From NCBI RefSeq assembly GCF_024206495.1, contig NZ_JAMBPQ010000058.1, positions 1 to 38,446 of the forward strand: DNA of 38,446 bases, read 5' to 3'. This DNA comes from Paraburkholderia sp. CNPSo 3272 (GTDB taxonomy: Bacteria; Pseudomonadota; Gammaproteobacteria; Burkholderiales; Burkholderiaceae). Within the stretch, counting starts at the first letter, position 1; every line of letters starts with the position of its first letter. A program made the translations under genes and the position numbers. Of the stretch, positions 16,270 through 24,371 are shown in pieces. The notes under the pieces are model-generated. The model saw nothing but the letters and a program-made list of their open reading frames with translations. It did no database searches and was not told the origin of the DNA.

Positions 16270-16857
16270 TCATGCCGGTTTGTCTTTTTCGGGGGGCACC
16301 GGGTCGAACGGGTTGGGCCAGTACTGTTTGACCTTGGCGTCTGCGCGCGCTATGCGTTGTTCGTGCGTCAACAGGTGTTTCTGTTCAAGCGTCAGTTCTG
16401 CGGTGAGCCAGTCGTCGGGCAGCTTTGCACCGACAGGCGCGATCTTGGGGCGTTCGCGCACGGCGGGGCGCGCAGCCGCAGCGGCCGGGGCCTCGCCAGC
16501 GTCACTGTCTGGCACACCACGTTCGGTTGCTACCGGGTTAGCCGCCTGCCTTGGCACGTCTGCGGGAGCGCGGCTGACTGCCGGGCCAGTTTCCGCCTGT
16601 GACGCGCGCGTGAGGCGGGACACGATGCCCCGTTCGCGCCGGATTCTTTTGAGGGTCAGAGCAAAGGTCTGATAGGTGAAGACGAGTCCGGTGGCGGCGA
16701 GTTCCTGGATGATCGCGGCGTACCGGACGCCCGAGCGAATGGCACGTTCAACGCTCTCGAACACGTCGCGAAGCTGGGCGGTCTTGGACCGGCCATCGGA
16801 CGAAGCCGCGAGGGCGTCGAGGCGTTGCGCGCGTTGTACCGCAATCAGGGCGTCCAT
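16270..16857 (-). CDS. Basic hypothetical plasmid protein, 195 aa
   Basis: The N-terminal part (about 20-75) is helical: AAIIQELAATGLVFTYQTF then ALTLKRIRRERG. This resembles the N-terminal DNA-binding region of small plasmid proteins that recognise a site through a single helix-turn-helix, such as mobilisation or segregation accessories. The middle is a low-complexity Ala/Pro/Arg linker. The C-terminus is charged, with LTLEQKHLLTHEQRIARADA and a Pro-rich end. ATG 16857 lacks a strong ribosome site. It points away from the hairpins at 17041-17110; a role at a transfer or maintenance site is speculative. Confidence 0.65.
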   Translation of the reverse strand: MDALIAVQRAQRLDALAASSDGRSKTAQLRDVFESVERAIRSGVRYAAIIQELAATGLVFTYQTFALTLKRIRRERGIVSRLTRASQAETGPAVSRAPADVPRQAANPVATERGVPDSDAGEAPAAAAARPAVRERPKIAPVGAKLPDDWLTAELTLEQKHLLTHEQRIARADAKVKQYWPNPFDPVPPEKDKPA

Positions 16858-17365
16858 TTTGAGCGCTCACGTCAGGGGGAACGGACACAGTATGCCGCGA
16901 ATGATCGAAAGGTGCATCCTATCTGTTAGGTATGCGATCTTTCATGATCCGCAGGCCGTCCAGAAATGATTGAGCGTCGATTCATTATGATCCATGCGTG
17001 ATCTATCGACCGGCGCTTGGCTGCGGGGCGAGGCACGACGTATATGTAGACGGAAATGCTGACGCATTTCCGTCTACATATACCGTGCTCCAAGGGGATA
17101 CCCCTTGGAGAACCCGGCGGCCGCCGCCGACGAGCGTGCCCGTGTCGCTTTGCAGACAGACCGGCGGCACGTGCGTCTGGATGCAGCAGCAGTTTTGCAC
17201 CGAAGGAATTGCGTGCGCATCTCCGCAAAGGCGTCGGTGCGCGCGATGCCCGTGAGCGCGAAACTGGCTTGCTCGCAGCTATGCACCTCGGGTTTTTTCA
17301 TGCGCTGGCGGCGACGGGACCTTGGCAATGGCAGTACATTCTCAGCATTGTTCCTGGGGAATTCG
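16858..17365. other. Intergenic region with two strong hairpins
   Basis: About 500 bases between a minus-strand and a plus-strand gene. Apart from the paired hairpins at 17041-17110 I see no gene I trust; the frame entering from 17105 has no start signal until ATG 17366. A divergent promoter pair probably lies here. Confidence 0.5.
17041..17110. repeat. Tandem perfect hairpins
   Basis: Arm TATATGTAGACGGAAATG (17041-17058) and its exact complement (17065-17082) flank CTGACG: an 18-bp perfect stem. Five bases on, CTCCAAGGGG (17088-17097) pairs exactly with CCCCTTGGAG (17101-17110) around ATA. GCACG before and CGTGC after the first stem extend the pairing with one bulge. This is too strong to be chance. 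It could be an oriT or single-strand origin, a recombination site or a twin attenuator. There is no T-run, which argues against a plain terminator. Confidence 0.85.
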
Positions 17366-17545
17366 ATGAAACTCACATCTGCAAGAATGCTTGAGATCAT
17401 GGAGTCGAGCCGCGAGTACCTGGCGGGCGAGCTGGCCAGGCGATTCGATACGTCGATGGCGCAGATCAACGACATGCTTTGCACTCTTGCCGAAGAAGGT
17501 CTTGTGCGACATGAGCAGTCATTCATCACGCATCGTCCGCCTTGA
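17366..17545 (+). CDS. Small winged-helix DNA-binding protein, 59 aa
   Basis: Starts at ATG 17366 behind GGGGAATTCG. The sequence is a minimal winged helix: MLEIMESSREYLAGELARRF, then SMAQINDMLCTLAEEGLVRH. This is the helix, turn, recognition helix and start of a wing of MarR- or FaeA-like regulators. It stands alone with no effector domain. The longer frame from 17105 includes the hairpin region and is rejected. Its target is unknown; the neighbouring hairpins or the next gene are candidates. Confidence 0.7.
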   Translation: MKLTSARMLEIMESSREYLAGELARRFDTSMAQINDMLCTLAEEGLVRHEQSFITHRPP

Positions 17546-17724
17546 ACGGCTGTCGTTCGCGCCTCGGCCACCGACACCGCTTGTATCAGACACGGCTACA
17601 CGGGCACCTGTATCCACCCCACCGTTCGCCCGCCAGATGCATGGCTGGTCGCGGAACTGCGAGGCGTCGCTCCTGGGCGTGCACAGCTTCGCGATGCCCG
17701 TCCGACCTTCACGCTGAGCGCAGC

Positions 17725-19101
17725 ATGGAACTTGTCGAGCGGGATCACCCCGGGACGGTGAGGCGACATCTGGGTGCTGAAGAAGCCGCAGCTGTGCGGC
17801 GGTTCTGTGGCGACGGACAGCAAGTGCGGCCTGGGGACGTCAGACTCGTGGAAGCGGTGCTCGAAGAGATGCACGACGGACGACATGTGCGTCTGTGGCT
17901 CGAGTGCGACTGCGTCAGGCTAGCCGGTGGCCGCCCGCGGTTGACCGCCCGGGTACGTGAAGACGGTCCGCGTCATTTCGTGCGCATGCACCAGTACGGC
18001 GAGCACCACTGCGCGCTGGCGTCGTTCCGGCAGACACCTGAGCCGGAAAACGTTGGGCCAGACGAGGATTGCGCGCGGCCAGGCCAGCACAATCCGCTCA
18101 GACCGGTGGCCGACGCGCTTGATTATCTGGACGATCTGCACGAAGGCTCGGCACGACCGGGTGGCTCGACTGGATCAGAGGGCGGCGTGGGCGAGCGGGG
18201 CCGCCGCCTGCCGCGGCTCGGACGCATTCTGCACACGCTTCTTGAGGACGCCGACTTCGCACGGCTGCACGTCGACGCGTTGAATGACAAATCCAGATCG
18301 TGGGAACGGCTTGAGGCATATGCAGCGGATCAGGCGCTGAGCCCGCAGCTATCGCTCTCGCAGATACTCTATTTCAAGCCGTGGACGCCTCTTAACGAGA
18401 AGATGACAGCGGTCGACGCCATGGCATGGCCGAAAAGGAAGGCACGCAGTGCGCTCCTGCTGTTCGTCGCCGACGAGCTTCGCGCGGGCGCTGCAATCAA
18501 GAAAACGAGCATGGGAGAGTGTATTCTTCGCCCGGAAAAGGGTATTCGCGCCGGAGGCCGCGATCAGCGACTGACGCAGCCACCTTACTGGGTGCTCGGC
18601 GTGGTCGACCGCGATCGCGACGGCAACGCGCGCGTTCGGGAAGCGTTCGCGCAGCAGGCGTATTCGTTTGCGCGTCCCGTACCTCTGGACAGCCGGTATG
18701 AGCGCGTCACGCTGAAATTGCTGTTCGACGTCATGGCGTGGGTCAAAAAGCACGGCGTTGAGGTGACGCTCTGGAAGCCGCTCTTTGACCGGGAAGTGAG
18801 ACAGACCGACGCGCCGAGCCAGTGGTGCCGACCCGACTTTGAACTGACGTTCCGATCGGTGGCAGCCGCTGGCGTTGCGGCACGGCCGCACCGTGTCATC
18901 ATCGAGACGATGGGCGTCGACGATCCTGACTATCTCGAACGCAAGTTGCGGACTCAGGAAATCATGAAGCGTCGCGGCATCCTCATCGAGCATCGGGTCG
19001 CTGATGATGCCGCCCAGAAAGAACGGGACGACGCGTTCTTCCGCAGGGTCGCAGCAAAGATCCTGCATCTCGCCGGTGTATCGCAGACCAGGCCAGTCTG
19101 A
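17725..19101 (+). CDS. DUF1173-like plasmid protein
   Basis: A 458-residue protein from ATG 17725; the frame is open from 17542, but those codons look non-coding. The N-terminus carries a possible metal-binding pattern: LWLECDCVRLAGGRPRLTAR, then FVRMHQYGEHHCALASFRQT. This C-x-C...R-M...G-x-H-x-x-C arrangement resembles DUF1173 proteins as I remember them. The middle (LGRILHTLLEDADF, SLSQILYFKPW) and the C-terminal part (ALLLFVADELRAGAAIKKTS, RPDFELTFR, HRVIIETMGVDDPDYLERK) fit the same family. The last piece also looks like a PD-(D/E)XK nuclease core (D, then ExMG, then K), which I cannot confirm. The family assignment is moderate; the function is unknown. Context is the plasmid backbone edge. 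Confidence 0.65.
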   Translation: MELVERDHPGTVRRHLGAEEAAAVRRFCGDGQQVRPGDVRLVEAVLEEMHDGRHVRLWLECDCVRLAGGRPRLTARVREDGPRHFVRMHQYGEHHCALASFRQTPEPENVGPDEDCARPGQHNPLRPVADALDYLDDLHEGSARPGGSTGSEGGVGERGRRLPRLGRILHTLLEDADFARLHVDALNDKSRSWERLEAYAADQALSPQLSLSQILYFKPWTPLNEKMTAVDAMAWPKRKARSALLLFVADELRAGAAIKKTSMGECILRPEKGIRAGGRDQRLTQPPYWVLGVVDRDRDGNARVREAFAQQAYSFARPVPLDSRYERVTLKLLFDVMAWVKKHGVEVTLWKPLFDREVRQTDAPSQWCRPDFELTFRSVAAAGVAARPHRVIIETMGVDDPDYLERKLRTQEIMKRRGILIEHRVADDAAQKERDDAFFRRVAAKILHLAGVSQTRPV

Positions 19102-19497
19102 ACGATTCACGGAGCCCTGCTGCCACCTGATCTTCCTGATGGATGCTCCGCTTCCTGCCGGCGAGACTCACGCGCCATCACCAGCCCGACGCGGACCACG
19201 ACACCTGGGTAGCGGCCATGGTGGGACCGTCACAGCTTGCCGACCATTGTGAATATCGCGGCGGGCATGCGCATCGGTTGACGGCTGCGGGGCGCCCATC
19301 ACCGAATGCGCCTTTTTCAACATTACCAGGCCAAATGTCAAACCGCGATCCCGGCCCGATCCGCCGTCATGCAAGCGGTGGGCGGTTCGACGTAGTACGA
19401 AAGGGGACGGCGCCTGCGCGGTGGGCCTGGTGAGGCTCAAGAACGTCCGCGGGCGACGGAGTGGCGACGCGCCACTTCGCGCACACTGATACTGATT
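19102..19497. other. Stretch without recognised gene
   Basis: About 400 bases between the DUF1173-like gene and the broken LysR gene. Short frames on both strands have no family signature or ribosome site. The region marks the transition from plasmid backbone to the catabolic block; no insertion-sequence inverted repeat was noticed. Confidence 0.4.
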
Positions 19498-19823
19498 ATC
19501 TTTTGTCGTCAAAAAGCGTCAACACGAGTGCCCGGAACAACTGATTGCCAGGCTCGTTGTGCTGGGACCTGTGCCAATGCTGTTTCAAATCAAAACTTGG
19601 CATCGTGTATGGCGATTCCACCGAAGTGATGTCTGCAAAGAAGCGAGCGGAGAAATTGTTCGATGATTTCCAGGCTTCTGCCATCGGCGCGCACCACGGC
19701 GTGTGGCAATGACTCAAATGCTTTTCGCAAAACGCCTTGCGTCAGTACGGGATGGCCGGAGTGGACGAGGCTAACGAACCCGTGGCGGAAGAGTCGCTGC
19801 CGGAAGATATCGGTGCCCTGCAT
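19498..19823 (-). pseudogene. LysR-type regulator remnant
   Basis: Two frames together give the end of a LysR effector domain. The first (19823 to about 19660) reads FRQRLFRHGFVSLVHSGHPV, then VLRKAFESLPHAVVRADGRS and LEIIEQFL. The second (about 19660 to 19498) reads VESPYTMPSFDLKQHWHRSQ, then NEPGNQLFRALVLTLFDDKR. This is the standard LysR C-terminal pattern (P-x-x-x-QHWH-x-R-x-x-x-x-PGN-x-x-x-R). The frames differ by one base, and the join also lacks roughly 30 residues. The whole DNA-binding N-terminus is missing. It starts four bases from the transporter's stop codon, so a deletion probably fused the two regions. Confidence 0.75.
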
Positions 19824-19826
19824 CTC

Positions 19827-21206
19827 TCATCGGGCGTCGATGCCGGCGCGCGAGTGTCCCCGCGGTTCGGTGAGATTTTCTGCTTCTGCCGAAGCGCCCG
19901 TCCATCCAGAGTGATCCGGTGCATCGGCCATTGGCGTGTTGCCCGTTTCCTTCAGGCCGGCGATTGCTGCAAGCGATACGAGGGTCGCGCCGGATATCGC
20001 GGCAGAGATTGCAAGCGTGCTATGGGTCCACGCCACGAGCGCGGCGGCCAGAAAGGTGGCGGGGCCCGAAAACAACGCGGCCGAGAAGTGGTAACCAATG
20101 GAAAGACCGCTGTAGCGCACCGTCGTGTCGAACGCCTCGGAAAAGAAGCTGGCTTGTACGCTGTAAGTCGCGCCGTGTCCAATGGTGATCGCAAGAATCA
20201 TGGCAATCGTGATGAGCACCGGCGAGCCGGTCTGCAGCAGCCAGAAGAATGGAAACGAAACGGCGCCGAGCCAGACCGCGCCAGCTGCATAGACCGGCTT
20301 TCTTCCGAAGCGGTCTGACATCATGCCGAAGAACGGCTGGGCGAAGACGTTGAGCGCCGCCGCGGCCATCACGGCGATAAGCGGTACATGAATCGGCACG
20401 CCGACTTCGTGGGTGAGATAAGACAGCGACCATGTCGAATAGATGTAGAAGCCGACGTTCAAGGCCGCCTGCGCGAGAATCACAAGTATGAGCGGGCGCC
20501 GGTAATTGCGCCAAAGCTGCACAAGTGGCGCACGCGTCGACTGCCGTGCTGCCTGGGCGCGATTGAACGCGGGCGTTTCCGCAATGTTGAGGCGGATGTA
20601 GAGGCCGACGGCGACCATGACCGCACTCAGCAAAAACGGCAGACGCCATCCCCACGCGAGAAACTGCGCTTGCGGCAATTGAGCGAACAGATAGAGTGAT
20701 ATCGTGCCGAGCAGCATGCCGAGAGGATTGCCCATTTGCGGAATCGCCGCGTACAGGCCACGCCGGTTGGCCGGCGCATATTCGATGGCCATGGTGGTCG
20801 CGCCTCCGTATTCGCCGCCCACGGCGAAGCCTTGCAGTACGCGCAGGAACACCAGCGCGAGCGGCGCCGCGATGCCGATCGAGGCGTAGGTCGGCAGCAG
20901 GCCAATCAGAAACGTGCCGATGCCCATCACGAGAATCGATACCGCGAGCATGCTCTTGCGCCCGAAGCGGTCGCCGAAATGGCCGAATATTGCCGCGCCC
21001 ACCGGCCGCACGACGAGCGTGATGCCGAACACCGCAAACACGGCCATCGAGCCCGCAACCTGCGAGAAGTTGGGGAAAAACAGCTTTTCGAACACGAGCG
21101 CCGAGGCCGTTCCGTAAAGGAAATAGTCGTACCACTCCGTTGCCGTGCCGATCATCGTGGCAAGCGCCACCTTGACCGCCGGCTTGGTGCGGGCGTTGTC
21201 GTACAT
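19827..21206 (-). CDS. MFS transporter, metabolite:H+ symporter (MHS) family
   Basis: A 459-residue inner-membrane proton symporter for an organic acid. Twelve hydrophobic segments are visible. MHS signatures are ATEWYDYFLYGTASALVFEK in TM1, GHFGDRFGRKSMLAVSILVM in loop 2-3, RVLQGFAVGGEYGGATTMAI in TM4-5 and GMMSDRFGRKPVYAAGAVWL in loop 8-9. The family includes ShiA, ProP, KgtP and the citrate/tricarballylate carrier TcuC. ATG 21206 has a perfect GGAGGAG site. The gene is divergent from the TcuA-like flavoprotein operon, the arrangement of a substrate importer with its first enzyme. The C-terminal 30 residues are polar and run into the LysR remnant, so the tail may be altered. Confidence 0.9.
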   Translation of the reverse strand: MYDNARTKPAVKVALATMIGTATEWYDYFLYGTASALVFEKLFFPNFSQVAGSMAVFAVFGITLVVRPVGAAIFGHFGDRFGRKSMLAVSILVMGIGTFLIGLLPTYASIGIAAPLALVFLRVLQGFAVGGEYGGATTMAIEYAPANRRGLYAAIPQMGNPLGMLLGTISLYLFAQLPQAQFLAWGWRLPFLLSAVMVAVGLYIRLNIAETPAFNRAQAARQSTRAPLVQLWRNYRRPLILVILAQAALNVGFYIYSTWSLSYLTHEVGVPIHVPLIAVMAAAALNVFAQPFFGMMSDRFGRKPVYAAGAVWLGAVSFPFFWLLQTGSPVLITIAMILAITIGHGATYSVQASFFSEAFDTTVRYSGLSIGYHFSAALFSGPATFLAAALVAWTHSTLAISAAISGATLVSLAAIAGLKETGNTPMADAPDHSGWTGASAEAENLTEPRGHSRAGIDAR

Positions 21207-21446
21207 GGTGTCTCCTCCTGTTTCTAATCGGGGTTGCCTCGCCACTGTAGGTGCGCGCAGGGGCGCCCGCGATAGGGACGCGTCGAACGGCGCATTAGAA
21301 AAATCCGAATAAAGCGCACGCAGCGAGTCGGCCCGGCGCCTGCCTGGAAGCGCGCACCAGGATTTTCAAAAGTCCCTTTCGCTTTGCATGCCTGTACGCC
21401 GCAAGGCGGCGCACGCGATCATCGTCGCCAACGTGGAGGCATGGAC
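21207..21446. promoter_or_regulatory. Divergent promoter region, transporter and TcuA-like operon
   Basis: 240 bases. TTTCTAAT (21221-21228) and ATTAGAAA (21294-21301) form an inverted pair 65 bases apart. The second is followed by ATCCGAATAAAG, which may include promoter or LysR-type operator bases. No -24/-12 sigma54 motif was found here. The regulator could be the LysR at 25224-26159 or the lost LysR of 19498-19823. Confidence 0.4.
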
Positions 21447-22931
21447 GTGAACAAGTGTGACGTGATCATTGTGGGCGGTGGCAATGCGGCGTTGTGTGCA
21501 GCGTTGTCGGCGCGCGAAGCGGGCGCGCGGGTACTGTTGCTCGAACGCGCGCCATTGGAGCGGCGGGGCGGAAATTCCGCCTTCACGGGCGGTGCTTTTC
21601 GCATTGCCTATGACGGCGTGGACGATCTGCGCGAACTCATTCCGGATCTTCAGGATGTCGAACTTGATAGCGCGGATTTCGGGCAATACCCCGCCACGCA
21701 GTTCTTCGAGGAAGCGGTGTCCATGAGCGGCTATCGTGCCGACAGCGAGGTGCTGGAGCACGTGGTCGACGAGAGCCTCGCGACGATGAAATGGCTGCGC
21801 CAAAACGGCGTGCGGTTCGCCCCCATCTACGGACGGCAGTCGTTTCAGGTCGACGGTAAGCATCGCTTCTGGGGCGGTCTGACCGTCGAGGTCTCGGGCG
21901 GCGGTTACGCGTTGGTCGAGACGCTCTTTGCGCGCGCGGAAGCAGCCGGCGTGGAGGTGCACTACGAGACGCGCGCCACGAGCCTCGTGCGCGAGGACGA
22001 CGGCTGGGTGGTGGGCGTGCGCACGCGCGATGGCGCGCAGCAACTGCGGGCCTGCGCCGTGGTGCTCGCAACGGGGGGCTTCCATGCCAATCTCGCATGG
22101 CGTGCGCAATATCTCGGACACAACTGGGATCTCGCGCGGGTACGCGGTTCGCGCTACAACACGGGCGACGGCATCGACATGGCGCTGCGTGCGGGCGCTG
22201 TCGCACACGGGAACTGGACCGGCTGCCACGCGGTGTTCTACGACCTCAATGCACCCGCGTTCGGCGACATCGACTTGCTCAACCAGCAAAAGAACTATTT
22301 CACGCTCGGCATCGTCGTGAACGCGCGGGGCCGGCGCTTCGTCGACGAAGGGCGAGACTTCCGCAACTACACCTATTCGGGCATGGGCGAGCAGGTGCTC
22401 GCGCAACCGGGCGCAGTGGCCTGGCAGGTGTTCGACGCGCGGACACACGGCCTGCTCCCCGACGAATATCGCGTGAAGCACGCCACGCGCATGACCGCGA
22501 ACACGCTCGAAGAACTGGCTGCGAAGATGGAAGGTATCGACACAGCCGCGTTTCTCGACACGGTGCGCACATTCAACGCGGCGATCGACGACACCGTTGC
22601 GTTCAACCCCGCCGAACGCGACGGCCGCTGCACGCAGGGCATCGAGCCGCCTAAATCGAACTGGGCGACGGCGCTCGAAACCGCACCGTTCTTCGCGTAT
22701 GCCGTGACCTGCGGCATCACCTTCACCTACGGCGGCGTGAAGGTCAACGTGGAAGGGCAGGTGCTGGACGAAAACGACACACCGTTGCCGGCGCTTTATG
22801 CCGCGGGCGAAATGGTCGGCGGCCTCTATTACGTGAAATACGCCGGTGGCATCGGGCTCACGGCCGGGTCGGTCGTGGGCCGGGCGGCGGGCGTCCATGC
22901 CGCGCGCGCGAGCCTGCGCGCCAACGGCTGA
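21447..22931 (+). CDS. FAD-dependent dehydrogenase, TcuA-like
   Basis: Cytoplasmic flavoprotein of the fumarate reductase/succinate dehydrogenase family (FAD_binding_2), about 494 residues. It has the dinucleotide fold CDVIIVGGGNAALCAALSA, RGGNSAFTGGAFRIAYDG, VVLATGGFHANLAWRAQYLG and the C-terminal ALYAAGEMVGGLYYVKYAGG, GIGLTAGSVVGR. The last resembles the end of tricarballylate dehydrogenase TcuA, as does IEPPKSNWATALETAPFFAY. GTG 21447 has GGAGG seven bases upstream; ATG 21441 is nearly on top of the site. It should desaturate a carboxylated substrate. There is no tcuB (the usual electron-transfer partner) beside it, but etfAB lies in the same locus. The substrate is unknown. Confidence 0.88.
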   Translation: MNKCDVIIVGGGNAALCAALSAREAGARVLLLERAPLERRGGNSAFTGGAFRIAYDGVDDLRELIPDLQDVELDSADFGQYPATQFFEEAVSMSGYRADSEVLEHVVDESLATMKWLRQNGVRFAPIYGRQSFQVDGKHRFWGGLTVEVSGGGYALVETLFARAEAAGVEVHYETRATSLVREDDGWVVGVRTRDGAQQLRACAVVLATGGFHANLAWRAQYLGHNWDLARVRGSRYNTGDGIDMALRAGAVAHGNWTGCHAVFYDLNAPAFGDIDLLNQQKNYFTLGIVVNARGRRFVDEGRDFRNYTYSGMGEQVLAQPGAVAWQVFDARTHGLLPDEYRVKHATRMTANTLEELAAKMEGIDTAAFLDTVRTFNAAIDDTVAFNPAERDGRCTQGIEPPKSNWATALETAPFFAYAVTCGITFTYGGVKVNVEGQVLDENDTPLPALYAAGEMVGGLYYVKYAGGIGLTAGSVVGRAAGVHAARASLRANG

Positions 22932-22950
22932 TTCAAAGGGAGAGAAGACG

Positions 22951-23703
22951 ATGCGGGAACTGGAAGGCAAGGTAGCGCTCGTGACAGGCGGCGCCGGCGC
23001 CATTGGCGCAGCGGTAGTTCACGCTCTTGCAAGTGCGGGCGCGACCGTGGTGAGCGCCGACAAGGTGGCGCCCTCGGTGCAGGGCGCGCAGGCGGGCGTT
23101 CACGCGGCGGCGGTGGACGTTACCGCGCGCGACGAAGTCGCACGTCTCGTAGCCGGGATCGTCCAGCGTCACGGCGCCCTCGACGTGCTCGTGAACGCCG
23201 CGGGAGTGGTGTCGTTCGGCAGCGCGGCCACGCTCGAAGAAGCCGAATGGGACCGAGTGCTCGACATCAATCTCAAGGGCGTGTTTCTCGCGTGCCAGGC
23301 GGCAATTGGACCGATGAAGGCGAACAGCTTCGGCCGCATCGTCAACATCGGCTCGGTGGTGGGCAAGAACGCGGGCAACGCGCGTCCGTGGCTCGACGCG
23401 GGAGAGCAGGCGCGCGCGGGTAATGTCGCCTATGGGGCATCGAAGGCCGGCGCGCACATGCTGACGCTCTTTCTGGCGAAGGAACTCGCCGCGTACGGCG
23501 TGACGGTGAATGCGGTCGCGCCAGGTCCGATCGCCACAGCAATGACCACCACATTTCCTGACGCGTTGCGCGCGCTGATCCCCGCGGGCCGGATGGGCAC
23601 GCCCGCCGACGTGGCGCGCGCCGTGCTGTTCCTTTGCGCACCAGAAAACGGATTCGTGACGGGCGAAATACTCGACGTCAACGGCGGAATGTATTGTGAC
23701 TAA
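22951..23703 (+). CDS. Short-chain dehydrogenase/reductase (SDR)
   Basis: A 250-residue classical SDR. The cofactor motif TGGAGAIG is at 12-19, NAAG at 82-85, catalytic Ser135 in NIGSVVG and YGASK (Tyr161, Lys165), with FVTGEILDVNGG at the end. Asp37 after the second strand suggests NAD+ preference. The Ser-to-Tyr spacing is slightly long (an ARPWLDAGEQARAG insert), as in the FabG-like group that oxidises cyclic alcohols. GGGAGAGAAG precedes ATG 22951. It follows the TcuA-like gene by 19 bases, so the alcohol or ketone of the desaturated intermediate is the likely substrate. Confidence 0.9.
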   Translation: MRELEGKVALVTGGAGAIGAAVVHALASAGATVVSADKVAPSVQGAQAGVHAAAVDVTARDEVARLVAGIVQRHGALDVLVNAAGVVSFGSAATLEEAEWDRVLDINLKGVFLACQAAIGPMKANSFGRIVNIGSVVGKNAGNARPWLDAGEQARAGNVAYGASKAGAHMLTLFLAKELAAYGVTVNAVAPGPIATAMTTTFPDALRALIPAGRMGTPADVARAVLFLCAPENGFVTGEILDVNGGMYCD

Positions 23704-23719
23704 CCAGGAGGAAACGGAA

Positions 23720-24301
23720 GTGGGCAAGACGATCTATCTCGTACTCGACATGCAAAACGATCTCGTTCACGCGGAAGGACCGAGCGGGAAAGGGCCGCTC
23801 GGCGCTCAGGTGCGCGAGCGCGAGACCCTCGCCCGCACTGTGCGCGTGCTACAGAAGGCGCGCGCGGCTGGTGCGCTGGTGGGCTTCGTGCGCGTGGGCT
23901 TCAGTTCGCACTATCAGGAGTGCCCGCGCCATTCGCCGATTTTCTCGGGTGCGCCGGCTGCGAGCCTCTTCAAGCTCGGCGAATGGGGCACGGAAATTCA
24001 CCCCGATCTCGAAGTACGCAAAGAAGACCTGCAGATCGTCAAGCACCGCGTGAGCCCGTTTTATTCGACCACGCTCGAAGCCCAGTTGCGCGCCCAGGGC
24101 GTGACGCGCATCGTCTGCTCGGGCGTATCCACGCAGGCGGTCGTGCAGGCTACGGTGCGTGACGCGCATGACCGCGACTACGAGGTCGTCGTGCTCGAGG
24201 ACTGCTGCGCGGCCCATTCGGCGCAGGAGCACGCCAATTCGATCGAGAGTATCCGGCGCTTCTGCCGCGTCGAGACTGCCGACAGCGTGTCCTTCGACTG
24301 A
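23720..24301 (+). CDS. Isochorismatase-fold hydrolase lacking the catalytic Cys
   Basis: A 193-residue alpha/beta protein of the isochorismatase family. Asp10 in YLVLDMQND and Lys108 in IVKHRVSPFYST are kept. The nucleophile position in the GVxTxxCV motif reads GVSTQAVV, so Val141 replaces Cys. Ordinary amidohydrolases of the family (nicotinamidase, maleamate amidase, RutB) need that Cys; true isochorismatases act without it. The enzyme may therefore hydrolyse an enol ether or have another role. GTG 23720 is chosen because AGGAGG lies eight bases upstream; an upstream GTG at 23696 overlaps the SDR. It is third in the operon. Confidence 0.85.
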   Translation: MGKTIYLVLDMQNDLVHAEGPSGKGPLGAQVRERETLARTVRVLQKARAAGALVGFVRVGFSSHYQECPRHSPIFSGAPAASLFKLGEWGTEIHPDLEVRKEDLQIVKHRVSPFYSTTLEAQLRAQGVTRIVCSGVSTQAVVQATVRDAHDRDYEVVVLEDCCAAHSAQEHANSIESIRRFCRVETADSVSFD

Positions 24302-24371
24302 CGCGCGCCACGAGACGGCCGAAGGCGGCACGTTCGGCCACCTTCGGTCCAGACCTACAGAAAACGCCACT

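Noticed and set aside
16270..17545. Toxin-antitoxin pair
   Set aside because: The basic 195-aa protein and the 59-aa winged-helix protein are divergent and separated by 500 bases, and neither resembles a known toxin or antitoxin.
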